Shown: piece after piece, positions 16,003 to 25,240 of the stretch
How positions within the stretch are numbered: position 1 is the stretch's first letter
Layout of the letters: the number at the start of each line of letters is the position of its first letter
Assembly: GCA_001028025.1 (NCBI GenBank)
Contig: LDAQ01000008.1
Location: 1-64,000, forward strand
Direction of reading: 5' to 3'
DNA: 64,000 bases
Source: Faecalicatena fissicatena
Lineage (GTDB): Bacteria; Bacillota; Clostridia; Lachnospirales; Lachnospiraceae
Translations under genes and position numbers: made by a program
Notes under the pieces: generated by a model
The model's database searches: none
What the model was told of the DNA's origin: nothing
The model's input: the letters and a program-made list of their open reading frames with translations, nothing else

Positions 16003-16620
16003 ATGGTAACAGTGAATGCGATAGGGGACGCATGCCCGATCCCGGTAATTAAGACAAAAAAGGCCCTTCAGGAACTGGAAGGCCCGGAAGTTTTAGAGGT
16101 ATTGGTTGATAATGAGATTGCCGTGCAGAATGTAGCGAAGATGGCATCCAGTTTCGGCAAAGAGGTGAGCTCGGAGAAGCTTGGAGAAAAGGAATTCCGG
16201 ATTGTAATCCGAACAGACCGTGCCATGCCCCGGCAGGAAACGCAGGCAATGGAGGAAGCAATGGTGTGCCGCCCGGACAGAAGAAAAGATACTGTTATTG
16301 TGATTTCATCTGACCGGATGGGGGAAGGAAATGATGAGCTGGGAGCAGTTTTGATGAAAGGTTTTATTTTTGCAGTATCACAGCTGGAAGAACTGCCTAA
16401 GACAATGCTGTTTTACAACGGGGGAGCCAGACTTACAGCAGAAGGCTCCGATTCCCTGGCGGATTTAAAAGAGATGGAGGCCCAGGGAGTGCAGATCATG
16501 ACCTGTGGTACATGCCTTGACTATTACGGGCTGAAAGAAAAGCTTCAGGTAGGAAGTGTCACCAATATGTATAGTATTGTAGAGACCATGAACGGTGCCA
16601 GGAAAGTGATACGCCCATAA
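16003..16620 (+). CDS. yedF: YedF-type selenium metabolism protein (TusA-like plus DsrE-like)
   Basis: Residues 1-70 are TusA/SirA-like with the sulfur-carrier motif GDACPIPVI (Cys11). Residues about 100-205 are DsrE-like with TCGTCLDYYG. This two-domain form is annotated as a selenium-metabolism sulfurtransferase-like protein and travels with selD. ATG 16003 has AAAGGAG seven bases upstream. It heads the selenium island. Confidence 0.88.
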   Translation: MVTVNAIGDACPIPVIKTKKALQELEGPEVLEVLVDNEIAVQNVAKMASSFGKEVSSEKLGEKEFRIVIRTDRAMPRQETQAMEEAMVCRPDRRKDTVIVISSDRMGEGNDELGAVLMKGFIFAVSQLEELPKTMLFYNGGARLTAEGSDSLADLKEMEAQGVQIMTCGTCLDYYGLKEKLQVGSVTNMYSIVETMNGARKVIRP

Positions 16621-16634
16621 AAATATACAGCAAG

Positions 16635-16727
16635 GTAACATCCATGTTACTAAGGTTTGAAAGAACCAAACCTAAGTCAACAGGATGTGCTTTGCAGCTA
16701 AGGCTCGAAAAGACCGAGCCTTAGTAG
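16635..16727 (+). promoter_or_regulatory. Tandem hairpins in the selD leader
   Basis: Three consecutive hairpins: GTAACAT/ATGTTAC (16635-16650), CTAAGGTTTG/CAAACCTAAG (16650-16676) and a perfect 10-bp CTAAGGCTCG/CGAGCCTTAG (16698-16724). The last two have different stems but almost equal 7-nt loops, AAAGAAC and AAAAGAC. The repeated shape just before selD suggests RNA-based control; no known riboswitch is recognised. Confidence 0.55.
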
Positions 16728-16749
16728 CATAAGCAAGGAGGGAAACGAT

Positions 16750-17799
16750 ATGAATACAGGCAAAGACGTGCGTCTTACCCAGATGGCAAAAACAGCCGGG
16801 TGAGCGGCCAAAATAGGTCCTGAGACCCTTGCCCAGGTTCTGGGCAGGCTGCCAAAATTCCAGGATGAGAATCTCATGGTTGGAATTGAAACATCAGATG
16901 ATGCTGCGATCTACAAAGTAACGGATGAGATTGCCATGATTCAGACCGTTGACTTCTTTACCCCAATTGTGGATGATCCGTATACCTTCGGACAGATCGC
17001 AGCTGCCAATTCCCTGAGCGATGTCTACGCGATGGGAGGAGAGCCGAAGGTAGCTCTGAATATTGTTGGATTTCCGAACTGTCTGAACCCGGAGATTCTG
17101 GGGGAAATATTAAAAGGCGGTGCAGATAAAGTGAAAGAAGCCGGTGCCGTACTCGTGGGTGGACATTCCGTCCAGGATGACGAACCGAAGTACGGTCTGA
17201 GCGTGTCGGGCTTTGTACACCCGGATAAGATTTATAAAAATTATGGCTGCAAACCGGGGGATGTGCTGATTCTGACCAAGCAGATCGGAAGTGGTATCAT
17301 CAATACCGCGGTAAAAGCAGAAATGGCTTCAGAACAGGCCGAGAAAGAAGCAATTACAGTCATGTCCTCCCTGAATAGAAAAGCAAAAGAAGCGGCGGCA
17401 GGCTATCCTGTCAGCGCCTGCACTGACATTACCGGATTTGGCCTTCTGGGCCACTGCGCGGAGATGGCAAAAGCCAGTGATGTAACACTGGAGATTCAGG
17501 CCGGTCATGTGCAGTTCATCCGGGATGCAGCAGAATATGCAAAAATGGGTCTGATCCCTGCCGGAGCTTACAAAAACCGTGAACACTGCGAGAATCTGGT
17601 AGATGCAGAACAGGTGGACGAATATGTTACAGACCTCATGTACGACCCGCAGACGTCGGGAGGACTTCTGTTCAGCCTGCCACAAGAGTATTCGGAGAAT
17701 TTCATCAGTGAGCTAAAACACGCAGAGCTGGACACGAAAGTATCCGTGATCGGCCGGGTGCTGGAAAGAGAGAAAAAGCTGATTCGGCTCGTACCATAA
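16750..17799 (+). CDS. selD: Selenide, water dikinase (selenoprotein, in-frame UGA)
   Basis: Makes selenophosphate from selenide and ATP. Translation from ATG 16750 reads MNTGKDVRLTQMAKTAG, then UGA (16801-16803), then AAKIGP, which matches the SelD active site G-(C/Sec)-xxK. So residue 18 is selenocysteine, and the full protein has 349 residues. Ordinary gene callers would start at ATG 16876 and lose the catalytic end. ASDVYAMGG and GGHSVQDDEPKYG further along are typical SelD motifs. Confidence 0.95.
16829..16847 (+). promoter_or_regulatory. SECIS element of selD
   Basis: Downstream of the UGA, GCCCAG (16831-16836) pairs with CTGGGC (16840-16845), giving a small hairpin with a G-U-rich tip about 28 nt after the UGA. 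Position and size fit bacterial SECIS hairpins read by SelB. Confidence 0.6.
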
Positions 17800-17860
17800 T
17801 GAAAAATCAGACCCATACCCTGCAGAGCAAAAATGCGTCCGGAGGGCCTGGATTACCTGG

Positions 17861-17920
17861 TACATCGTAAAATAAGGTCAGTTTAGCAGACAGTTAATGA
17901 TTATACGATGTACTAGTACC
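17861..17920. other. Inverted repeat before selA
   Basis: TACATCGT (17861-17868) pairs with ACGATGTA (17905-17912), extended by GGTA and TACC-like flanks. It lies in the 152-base selD-selA gap. It could be an operator or a stem in the mRNA; not recognised. Confidence 0.4.
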
Positions 17921-17951
17921 GCACATAAAATGAAGCATAAAGGAGCAGGTA

Positions 17952-19406
17952 ATGGATAAGAACCTTTTATACCGTAGAATTCCCAAAGTGGACGTTCTGA
18001 TGGAAAACGATATCATAGAGCAAATGACGGAACTGTACAGCTATGACGGCGTACTGGAAGCCGTCCGCCTGGAGCTGGACCGGCTGCGGGCATATATTGC
18101 GTCCTGTGAAGACGAGAAAGAGGCACAGAAGCAGATAGAGGATCTTATGGTGCGGATTGAGCTTACAGCGGCGGATATGCACCGGCCCAATATGACCCGT
18201 GTATTAAATGGTACGGGAACCATCCTGCATACCAATCTGGGCCGCGCGCCCCTTGGCATCGAACATCTGAAGCAGATAACATACATTGCAGGTGGTTATT
18301 CCAACCTCGAATACGACCTGGAAGAAGGAAAAAGAGGCGAAAGGTATTCACATTTTGAAAGGCTTCTGTGCAGGATCACAGGGGCAGAAGCTGCTATGGC
18401 GGTGAACAATAATGCAGCTGCAGTGATGCTGAGCTTAAGTTCCCTGGCGAAAGGCGGGGAGGTCATCGTATCCAGAGGGGAGCTGGTAGAGGTCGGCGGC
18501 AAGTTCAGAATCCCCGATGTTATGGAGCAGAGCGGTGCAGTGCTGAAAGAAGTGGGCAGTACCAACAAAACACATATTTCAGACTATGAGGATGCGGTTA
18601 CTGAAGATACAAAAGCTCTCATGAAAGTTCACACCAGCAATTACCGGATTGTGGGTTTTACAGAATCCGTTCCCGCCGCAGACCTGGCGGCACTGAAAGA
18701 AAAGTTTGATCTGCCGCTGATTGAAGACCTGGGCAGCGGTGTTCTGATAGATTTGAGCAAATATGGCCTTACCTATGAGCCGACGGTGCAGGATTCAGTC
18801 AGAAATGGCGCCGATGTGGTCTGCTTCAGCGGGGACAAGTTGTTGGGCGGTCCGCAGGCAGGAATCATTGTAGGCAAAAAGAAATATATAGACAGGATGA
18901 AGAAAAACCAGCTGACGCGCGCCCTGAGGATCGATAAATTTACCGCCTCAGCGCTGGAAATTGTTCTGCGGGAATATCTATCGGAACAAAAAGCAGTGCA
19001 GAATATTCCTGCCTTATATATGATCACGCGGAAACCGGAGGAAGTAGAGCAGGATGCTAAAAAGTTCTGCAGGATGCTCAGGCGTGGGAAGCTTAAGGCA
19101 GAATTCGGCGTTGAAAGCTGCGAAGCACAGATCGGCGGAGGTTCACTGCCGCTGGAACGCATTCCCAGCACGGCAGTGACAATCCGTCCTTTGGATATCA
19201 GCACGCCGGAGCTGGAGGAAAGGCTCCGCCATATGCCGGTGCCGGTGGTGGGACGTATCATGAATGACAAAATCTTTCTGGACATGCGGACATTTGAGGG
19301 AAATTTCATGAATTATTTCACCAGAATTTTAAAGGAACAGAATGTCCTGGAAAAGGAAGGAAATCGATATGAAGCATATTATTATCGGAACAGCGGGCCA
19401 TATTGA
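17952..19406 (+). CDS. selA: L-seryl-tRNA(Sec) selenium transferase
   Basis: PLP enzyme that converts Ser-tRNA(Sec) to Sec-tRNA(Sec) with selenophosphate. Features seen: GTGTILHTNLGRAPLG, the HTSNYRIVGF segment, and CFSGDKLLGGPQAG with the PLP lysine at about residue 296. Length 484 residues is normal. Its end overlaps the selB start by 38 bases, so the two are translated together. Confidence 0.96.
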   Translation: MDKNLLYRRIPKVDVLMENDIIEQMTELYSYDGVLEAVRLELDRLRAYIASCEDEKEAQKQIEDLMVRIELTAADMHRPNMTRVLNGTGTILHTNLGRAPLGIEHLKQITYIAGGYSNLEYDLEEGKRGERYSHFERLLCRITGAEAAMAVNNNAAAVMLSLSSLAKGGEVIVSRGELVEVGGKFRIPDVMEQSGAVLKEVGSTNKTHISDYEDAVTEDTKALMKVHTSNYRIVGFTESVPAADLAALKEKFDLPLIEDLGSGVLIDLSKYGLTYEPTVQDSVRNGADVVCFSGDKLLGGPQAGIIVGKKKYIDRMKKNQLTRALRIDKFTASALEIVLREYLSEQKAVQNIPALYMITRKPEEVEQDAKKFCRMLRRGKLKAEFGVESCEAQIGGGSLPLERIPSTAVTIRPLDISTPELEERLRHMPVPVVGRIMNDKIFLDMRTFEGNFMNYFTRILKEQNVLEKEGNRYEAYYYRNSGPY

Positions 19407-21285
19407 CCATGGTAAGACAACGCTGATAAAGGCTCTCACGGGGCGCAATACGGACCGCTGGGAGGAGGAACAGCGCAGAGGCATCACCATCGATCTGGGC
19501 TTCACCTGGTTTGATTTGAAGAACGGAAACCGTGCCGGGATCATAGACGTGCCGGGACATGAAAAGTTTATCAATAATATGGTTGCCGGTGTCGTGGGAA
19601 TGGACCTGGTGCTTCTGGTAATCGCGGCCGATGAGGGAATCATGCCCCAGACAAGGGAACACATGGATATTCTGGAAATGCTCGGAGTCCGGAAAAGTAT
19701 TCTGGTTCTGAATAAATGTGATCTGGTGGATGAAGAATGGCTGGAGCTGGTAGAAGAGGAGATTCGGGAAGAGCTGCAGGGAACATTTTTGGAACATGCT
19801 CCTGTGGTCAGGGTATCTGCCGCCACCGGCGAGGGAATTCCGGGACTGGTGGAGACCATTGAGCGGCTGAGTGAGGAGGAAGTGGAGGAGAAGGATATTT
19901 ATACCATTCCACGTCTTCCCGTGGACCGGGTGTTTTCTCTTTCCGGGTTCGGTACAGTAGTAACCGGCACGCTCGTCAGTGGAACGATTTCAAAAGAAGA
20001 TGCGCTGGAAATGTTTCCAAACGGCAAGGAGTGCAAGATCCGCAATATCCAGGTGCATGGCAAGGATGTAGAAAAATGCTGCGCAGGGCAGCGTGTGGCA
20101 ATCAATATCTCCAATATGAAGAAAAAGGAACTGCAGAGGGGCTGCGTTCTTGCACCGCCCGGCAGCATGAAGGAATCCCGGCTTATGGATGTAAAACTGG
20201 AGATGTTGGACTCTTCGGTGCGTGTTCTGGCAAATAACACAAGACTACATTTCTTCAGCGGTACAAGCGAAGTGCTGTGCCGTGCCGTTCTGCTGGGGGA
20301 TGAAACACTCGGACCCGGCGAGAGCGGCTATGTCCAGCTCAGAATGGAAGAGGATGTGGCTTTCCGAAGAGGCGACAGATTTGTCGTACGTTTTTATTCT
20401 CCCATGGAAACCATCGGCGGCGGCGTAATACTGGAGCCCAATGCGGGGAAAAAGAAACGGTTTTCTGAGGAGGTCCAAAAAAGCCTGAAGCAGAAGGAAT
20501 CCGGATCCGCAGAGGATGTCATAGAGCTGCATGTAAAAGATTATTCGGAGACCATGGCAGCGGTGTCAGAACTTGCCAAACTCACTGCATTATCCAGAGA
20601 AGAAACAGAAAGTGCGGTGACTGCACTTGGGGATGAAGGACTCGTCTGCGTTTTTCCGATGAAAAAAGATACCTATGTATGGCATACCGCGGATGAACAT
20701 GCCTGCAGAGAAAAAATACTGAGCGCCCTTAAGGCGTATGTGGTGAAGTATCCGTATCGCTATGGAATGGCAAAAGCGGAGGTTCACAGTACCTTTATGA
20801 AAAAGGTAAAACCGAATATTTTTGACAAATATATTGAGTATCTGGAAGCACAGAACAGTCTGAAACGCCATGAAGAATACCTGGCTCCTGCGGGCTATGA
20901 AGTAGCCAGGGATGCGTTATTTGATAAGGTACGGCGAAAGCTGCTCGGCGTGCTGAAGCCTGCCGGATATGATTTTGTCCGGTTTGCGGACATCAGTTTT
21001 GGCGATATACCGGACCGCACGGTGGAGGATATCCTGCTTTTGATGACGGACAGCGGAGAAGTTGTAAAAGTTGCAGACGGAATGTATACACTTGGTTCCT
21101 ATATGGAGGAAGCCCGGGAAAAGATTCTGGAAAAGCTGAAAGCGGATGGGAAAATTACGATTGCCGAGATCCGGGATATGTTTGGCACAAGCCGGAAGAG
21201 TGCCAAGCCGATTCTGGAATACATGGACAGTATCAAGGTGACCCGCAAAACGGGTGCAGAAAGTGAAAGGATATCAAATCTATGA
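19369..21285 (+). CDS. selB: Selenocysteine-specific elongation factor
   Basis: Delivers Sec-tRNA(Sec) to UGA codons by binding the SECIS hairpin. The N-terminal GTPase has GHIDHGKTTL, DVPGHEKF and NKCDLVD; the C-terminal third (from about residue 400) is the winged-helix region for RNA binding. ATG 19369 has GGAAGG upstream; an earlier in-frame ATG is less likely. 638 residues is normal. Its stop overlaps the LysR start (ATGA). Confidence 0.96.
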   Translation: MKHIIIGTAGHIDHGKTTLIKALTGRNTDRWEEEQRRGITIDLGFTWFDLKNGNRAGIIDVPGHEKFINNMVAGVVGMDLVLLVIAADEGIMPQTREHMDILEMLGVRKSILVLNKCDLVDEEWLELVEEEIREELQGTFLEHAPVVRVSAATGEGIPGLVETIERLSEEEVEEKDIYTIPRLPVDRVFSLSGFGTVVTGTLVSGTISKEDALEMFPNGKECKIRNIQVHGKDVEKCCAGQRVAINISNMKKKELQRGCVLAPPGSMKESRLMDVKLEMLDSSVRVLANNTRLHFFSGTSEVLCRAVLLGDETLGPGESGYVQLRMEEDVAFRRGDRFVVRFYSPMETIGGGVILEPNAGKKKRFSEEVQKSLKQKESGSAEDVIELHVKDYSETMAAVSELAKLTALSREETESAVTALGDEGLVCVFPMKKDTYVWHTADEHACREKILSALKAYVVKYPYRYGMAKAEVHSTFMKKVKPNIFDKYIEYLEAQNSLKRHEEYLAPAGYEVARDALFDKVRRKLLGVLKPAGYDFVRFADISFGDIPDRTVEDILLLMTDSGEVVKVADGMYTLGSYMEEAREKILEKLKADGKITIAEIRDMFGTSRKSAKPILEYMDSIKVTRKTGAESERISNL

Positions 21286-22208
21286 ATCTGAAACAATTAG
21301 AGGCCTTTGTGTCGGTTGCAGAGGAAGGCAGTTTCTCAAAAGCGGCGAAGCACCTGTTTCTGACCCAGCCTACCGTGAGTGCCCATGTCTCCTCCCTGGA
21401 ACAGGAACTGGGGGTCTGCCTGTTTGTAAGAAACACAAAAGAGGTCAGCCTGTCGGAGGATGGAAAGAAGCTGCACGGCTATGCAAAACAGATGATTGTG
21501 CTTCAGCGGGAAATTGAAACCGTCTTTGACCGGACTAGAAAAGAGAGCAGCCACTGTATCTATATTGCCGCATCCAGTGTCCCTTCCCAGTATCTGCTCC
21601 CTCAGATACTGGCAAAGTTCAGCGAGCTGTATCCCAGGGAACGTTTTAAGATTATGGAGACGGACAGCGCGAAGGTGGTCGAGCAGGTGATAAACGGGAA
21701 TGCCGACATCGGATTTACCGGGACCGTGCTGGAGAAAAAATACTGCAGGTATATTCCGTTTTATCAGGATGAGCTGGTCATTATAACTCCAAATACGGAA
21801 AAGTTTAAAAATCTGCATGAGAAGGGCGGAACGAAGAGACAGGCAGAAAAAATGTGGATTCAGGATGAACCTTTGATTATGCGCGAAGAAGGATCAGGAA
21901 CCCGCAAGGAGGCGGAACGTCTCCTGAAAAAAATGGGGATTCATACGGATGCACTGAAGGTCGTGGCAAGCATGGAAAATCAGGAGACAATCAAGCGTTC
22001 GGTCAGCCGGGGCGTGGGAATTTCCATAATTTCACGTCTGGCGGCGGAAGACGAGATCGGGGCAGGCGAGGTCCTTTGCTTTCCTTTGGATGTGGAGGCG
22101 GGGAAACGTTATATAAATGTTGTCTATAATAAGAATTTCCAATTATCCGCTCTGGCAGAAAGTTTCCTGCGGGTGGTGAATAAGGTATACCCGAAGAGCA
22201 CCCCGTAA
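21282..22208 (+). CDS. LysR-family regulator associated with selenium metabolism
   Basis: 308 residues. The N-terminal helix-turn-helix is SFSKAAKHLFLTQPTVSAHV, followed by the LysR substrate-binding domain. It is coupled to selB by an ATGA overlap, which fits the LysR type known to co-occur with selenium genes. The target promoter and ligand are not known; candidate targets are yedF/selD or the downstream desulfurase-yedE genes. Confidence 0.88.
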   Translation: MNLKQLEAFVSVAEEGSFSKAAKHLFLTQPTVSAHVSSLEQELGVCLFVRNTKEVSLSEDGKKLHGYAKQMIVLQREIETVFDRTRKESSHCIYIAASSVPSQYLLPQILAKFSELYPRERFKIMETDSAKVVEQVINGNADIGFTGTVLEKKYCRYIPFYQDELVIITPNTEKFKNLHEKGGTKRQAEKMWIQDEPLIMREEGSGTRKEAERLLKKMGIHTDALKVVASMENQETIKRSVSRGVGISIISRLAAEDEIGAGEVLCFPLDVEAGKRYINVVYNKNFQLSALAESFLRVVNKVYPKSTP

Positions 22209-22336
22209 TTCATGCCCTTCGCAGTCTGAGCCGCTATAGAAGATATCTATAGTGGCTTTGATTTATGAGGGTTTTCAATTAGACTCTGAGGAAACGGCAG
22301 GTTATACTGGGTATGTATGGAAATGGAGGGGGAGTT

Positions 22337-23473
22337 ATGATTTACATGGATAATGCGGCAACAACAATGCAGAAGCCGGAAGAAGTGGCAGAGGCCGTAG
22401 TCAGGGCTATGAATTCCATTGGAAATGCGGGGAGAGGCGCAACGGAGGCATCTCTCAGTGCATCCAGGATTATTTATGACACGCGGGAAAAGCTCAGCCG
22501 CTTTTTTAATGCAGAAAATCCCAGGAGAATTGCCTTTACAGCGAATTCTACAGAAAGCCTGAACATAGCCATCAAGGGAACACTGAATCCCGGTGATCAT
22601 GTAATCACAACGGTACTGGAACACAATTCGGTTCTCCGCCCGCTATACGAATGCCAGGAAAAAGGAACAGAACTTACGATTCTAGGATGTGATGAAAAGG
22701 GTAACATTTCCTATGAAGAGATGGAAAAAGCGGTCAAAAACAATACGAAAGCGATTGTATGTACGCATGGATCGAATCTGACCGGCAATATGATCGATAT
22801 TGGGAGAGTGGGTCTGATTGCCAGGCGATACGGAATACTGCTGATTGCAGATGCTTCCCAGACTGCCGGCGTGTTTCCCATCGATGTACAAAAAATGCAC
22901 ATTGATATTCTGTGTTTTACCGGCCATAAGGGCCTGCTGGGGCCACAGGGAACCGGAGGCCTGTATGTCAGAGAGGGTCTTTTAGTACGCCCGCTTCTAA
23001 GCGGCGGCAGCGGTGTGGATACGTATAATACCCATCATCCGCAGGAGATGCCGACAGCGCTGGAGGCCGGAACCTTAAATGGCCATGGAATTGCCGGTTT
23101 AAATGCAGCAATGGAGTATCTGGAGGAAAAAGGGATTGACTGGATACGGAAAAAAGAATTGGCTTATATGCGTCAATTCTATAAAGGAATTTCCATGATC
23201 CCGCAGGTGACAGTTTACGGCGACTTTGAAGCAAAAGAGCGGTGTCCGATCGTTTCCTTTAACATTGGGGACTATGATTCTTCTGATGTAAGCGACGAAT
23301 TATATGTGACATATCATATTGCCACCAGACCTGGTGCACACTGTGCACCACTGATGCACAAAGCATTGGGGACTGAATGCCAGGGAGCCGTGAGATTCAG
23401 TTTCTCACATTACAATACAGAAGAGGAAGTTGATTTAGCAATCCAGGCAGTGAGAGCATTAGCAGCAGAGTAG
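22337..23473 (+). CDS. Class V aminotransferase-fold enzyme, cysteine desulfurase / selenocysteine lyase-like
   Basis: 378-residue PLP enzyme. It begins MIYMDNAATTMQKP, has the PLP-binding FTGHKGLLGPQGTGG and a C-terminal RPGAHCAPL that carries the catalytic Cys, like SufS/CsdB-type enzymes. In this island it probably releases sulfur or selenium from cysteine or selenocysteine to feed SelD; this is inferred from context. GGAGGGGGAG before ATG 22337 is decisive for the start. Confidence 0.87.
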   Translation: MIYMDNAATTMQKPEEVAEAVVRAMNSIGNAGRGATEASLSASRIIYDTREKLSRFFNAENPRRIAFTANSTESLNIAIKGTLNPGDHVITTVLEHNSVLRPLYECQEKGTELTILGCDEKGNISYEEMEKAVKNNTKAIVCTHGSNLTGNMIDIGRVGLIARRYGILLIADASQTAGVFPIDVQKMHIDILCFTGHKGLLGPQGTGGLYVREGLLVRPLLSGGSGVDTYNTHHPQEMPTALEAGTLNGHGIAGLNAAMEYLEEKGIDWIRKKELAYMRQFYKGISMIPQVTVYGDFEAKERCPIVSFNIGDYDSSDVSDELYVTYHIATRPGAHCAPLMHKALGTECQGAVRFSFSHYNTEEEVDLAIQAVRALAAE

Positions 23474-23487
23474 GAGGGAAACAAATA

Positions 23488-24582
23488 GTGAATTTATCGG
23501 ATTCAAAAAAGAAATTAGCAATCGCAGGGGTGGTATGCGGACTCGTAGCGGCGTGTCTGGCATATTTTGGAAATCCTGCAAACATGGCATTTTGTATTGC
23601 GTGTTTTATCAGGGACACTGCAGGAGCTCTGGGAATGCATCAGGCAGAAGCCGTACAGTATGCGCGTCCTGAAATCATAGGGCTTGTGTTGGGAGCATTT
23701 ATTATTTCAGCGGCTACAAAAGAATACCGTTCGACGGCAGGATCATCGCCTATGATACGTTTTATCCTGGGAATGGTCATCATGATCGGATCGCTTGTGT
23801 TTTTGGGATGCCCGCTCAGGATGGTAATCCGTATGTCCGCAGGAGATCTGAATGCATGGGTGGCCCTTATCGGATTTGTACTTGGTGTAGGAACCGGCGT
23901 ATTTGCCCTCAAAAAAGGCTTCAGTCTTGGAAGGGCACACATTACAAATAAAATGAGCGGTGCGGTACTTCCGGCGCTTATGCTTGGAGTATTGATCCTC
24001 GAGGCGGTGACAACTTTGCTGAAGGCAAGCGAGGCCGGCCCCGGAAGTATGCATGCGCCTCTTATAATGTCCCTCATCGGCGGTCTGATATTTGGAGCAA
24101 TGGCACAGAAGTCAAGGATGTGTTTTGCCGGAGGGATCCGCGATGTCATATTAATGAAGAATTTTGATCTGTTAACAGTAATTGGCAGTCTGTTCGTAGT
24201 CATGTTAATATTCAATATTGCAACAGGCAGATTTGTATTAGGATTTAATACACCGGGTATTATCGCACACTCCGAGCATCTATGGAACATTCTCGGAATG
24301 TATGCAGTAGGTTTTGCAGCAGTGCTGGCCGGAGGATGCCCATTAAGACAGCTGATTTTAGCCGGTCAGGGATCCTCGGATTCCGCAGTGACAGTGCTGG
24401 GAATGTTCGCCGGGGCAGCGGCCTGCCATAACTTCGGCCTTGCCGCAAGCGGAACAGCAGTAAACCCGGAAACAAAAGAACTGGTGGCCGGAGCGGTGCC
24501 CTTCTACGGGAAAGTAGCGCTTATAATCTGTATTGCAGTATGCTTTTTAATCGCGTTTACAAATAAAAGGGAAAAAGCATAG
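23488..24582 (+). CDS. yedE: YedE-family putative selenium transporter
   Basis: 364-residue membrane protein with about ten hydrophobic segments. It has two GCPLR motifs (FLGCPLRMVIRM and GGCPLRQLILAG) and SRMCFAGGIRD, the Cys motifs of the YeeE/YedE family. E. coli YeeE imports thiosulfate; the YedE branch with selD neighbours is thought to move a selenium compound. A GTG start at 23488 follows GGAGGGAA. Confidence 0.88.
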   Translation: MNLSDSKKKLAIAGVVCGLVAACLAYFGNPANMAFCIACFIRDTAGALGMHQAEAVQYARPEIIGLVLGAFIISAATKEYRSTAGSSPMIRFILGMVIMIGSLVFLGCPLRMVIRMSAGDLNAWVALIGFVLGVGTGVFALKKGFSLGRAHITNKMSGAVLPALMLGVLILEAVTTLLKASEAGPGSMHAPLIMSLIGGLIFGAMAQKSRMCFAGGIRDVILMKNFDLLTVIGSLFVVMLIFNIATGRFVLGFNTPGIIAHSEHLWNILGMYAVGFAAVLAGGCPLRQLILAGQGSSDSAVTVLGMFAGAAACHNFGLAASGTAVNPETKELVAGAVPFYGKVALIICIAVCFLIAFTNKREKA

Positions 24583-24683
24583 ACATACATAATGCCAGAA
24601 AATTAAAATAAGGGGTTTCAGGGAGATTGTCCCCTTGAAGCCCGAAGTATAAAGTAGTATTCTATGAAAGAAGGTATTATATT

Positions 24684-24887
24684 ATGAAGGAAGTAGATGC
24701 AAGAGGTCTCTCCTGTCCAGAGCCGCTGATGCTGACCGCAGAGGCACTAAAAAAGTTCAAAGAGCCGGTAAAAGTCCTGGTTACCGAGCCGCACCAGAAG
24801 ATGAACGTAGAAAAGTATGCCAGAGATCACGGCAGAAAAGTCGCATCATCTGAGACAGAAGACGGATTTGCAGTAATGATAGAATAA
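24684..24887 (+). CDS. TusA-like sulfur/selenium carrier
   Basis: 67-residue protein MKEVDARGLSCPEPLML..., with the carrier motif SCPEP. TusA-type proteins hold persulfide sulfur on that Cys. Next to yedE and the desulfurase-like gene it may relay selenium. GAAAGAAGG lies upstream of the ATG, and the next gene begins one base after its stop. Confidence 0.9.
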   Translation: MKEVDARGLSCPEPLMLTAEALKKFKEPVKVLVTEPHQKMNVEKYARDHGRKVASSETEDGFAVMIE

Positions 24888-24888
24888 A

Positions 24889-25125
24889 ATGAGAAAAAAA
24901 GAGCTAAAATTAGTAGTAACATTTCATACAACCGCAGACGCCATGGCGATGGAAAAACTATGCCGTAATCAAAACATCCCCGGCAGACTCATCCCCGTAC
25001 CCCGCGTTTTATCCGCAGGCTGCGGCCTTTCATGGTGTGCCGAACTGTCAGAAATAGAGTTAGTCAAAAAAGCAGTACAACTGGCAGGAATCGAAGAAGA
25101 AGCAATCCAGGAATGCATGGTATAA
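24889..25125 (+). CDS. DUF3343 protein, putative Se/S carrier
   Basis: 78 residues with the DUF3343 pattern: FHTTADAMAMEK at the start, IPVPRVLSAGCGLSWCAEL in the middle. The GCGLSWC cysteines could bind a chalcogen. DUF3343 proteins are common in selenium clusters. No clear ribosome site of its own; it is probably coupled to the TusA-like gene. Confidence 0.85.
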   Translation: MRKKELKLVVTFHTTADAMAMEKLCRNQNIPGRLIPVPRVLSAGCGLSWCAELSEIELVKKAVQLAGIEEEAIQECMV

Positions 25126-25164
25126 GCTATGTGAGAAAGGATACGTATGAACCACATTACGCGT

Positions 25165-25206
25165 CAGCCAATCCCATCCGCCTCCCCCGCCAGACATCTC
25201 CCCCCG
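25165..25206 (-). repeat. Conserved 3' block of long-hairpin element A
   Basis: On the minus strand 25191-25174 reads GGCGGGGGAGGCGGATGG. It aligns without gaps to blocks behind copies B, C and D (consensus GRCGGKGRNRGYGGATNG), always 47-59 nt after the hairpin. It ends 39 bases from the DUF3343 stop on the other strand. Confidence 0.7.
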
Positions 25207-25240
25207 TATAAGTTATATAAGTACAGCCCGGATGCAAGCA

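Noticed and set aside
16876..16878. ATG 16876 as start of selD
   Set aside because: It would drop the catalytic region; ATG 16750 with Sec18 restores the complete family N-terminus.
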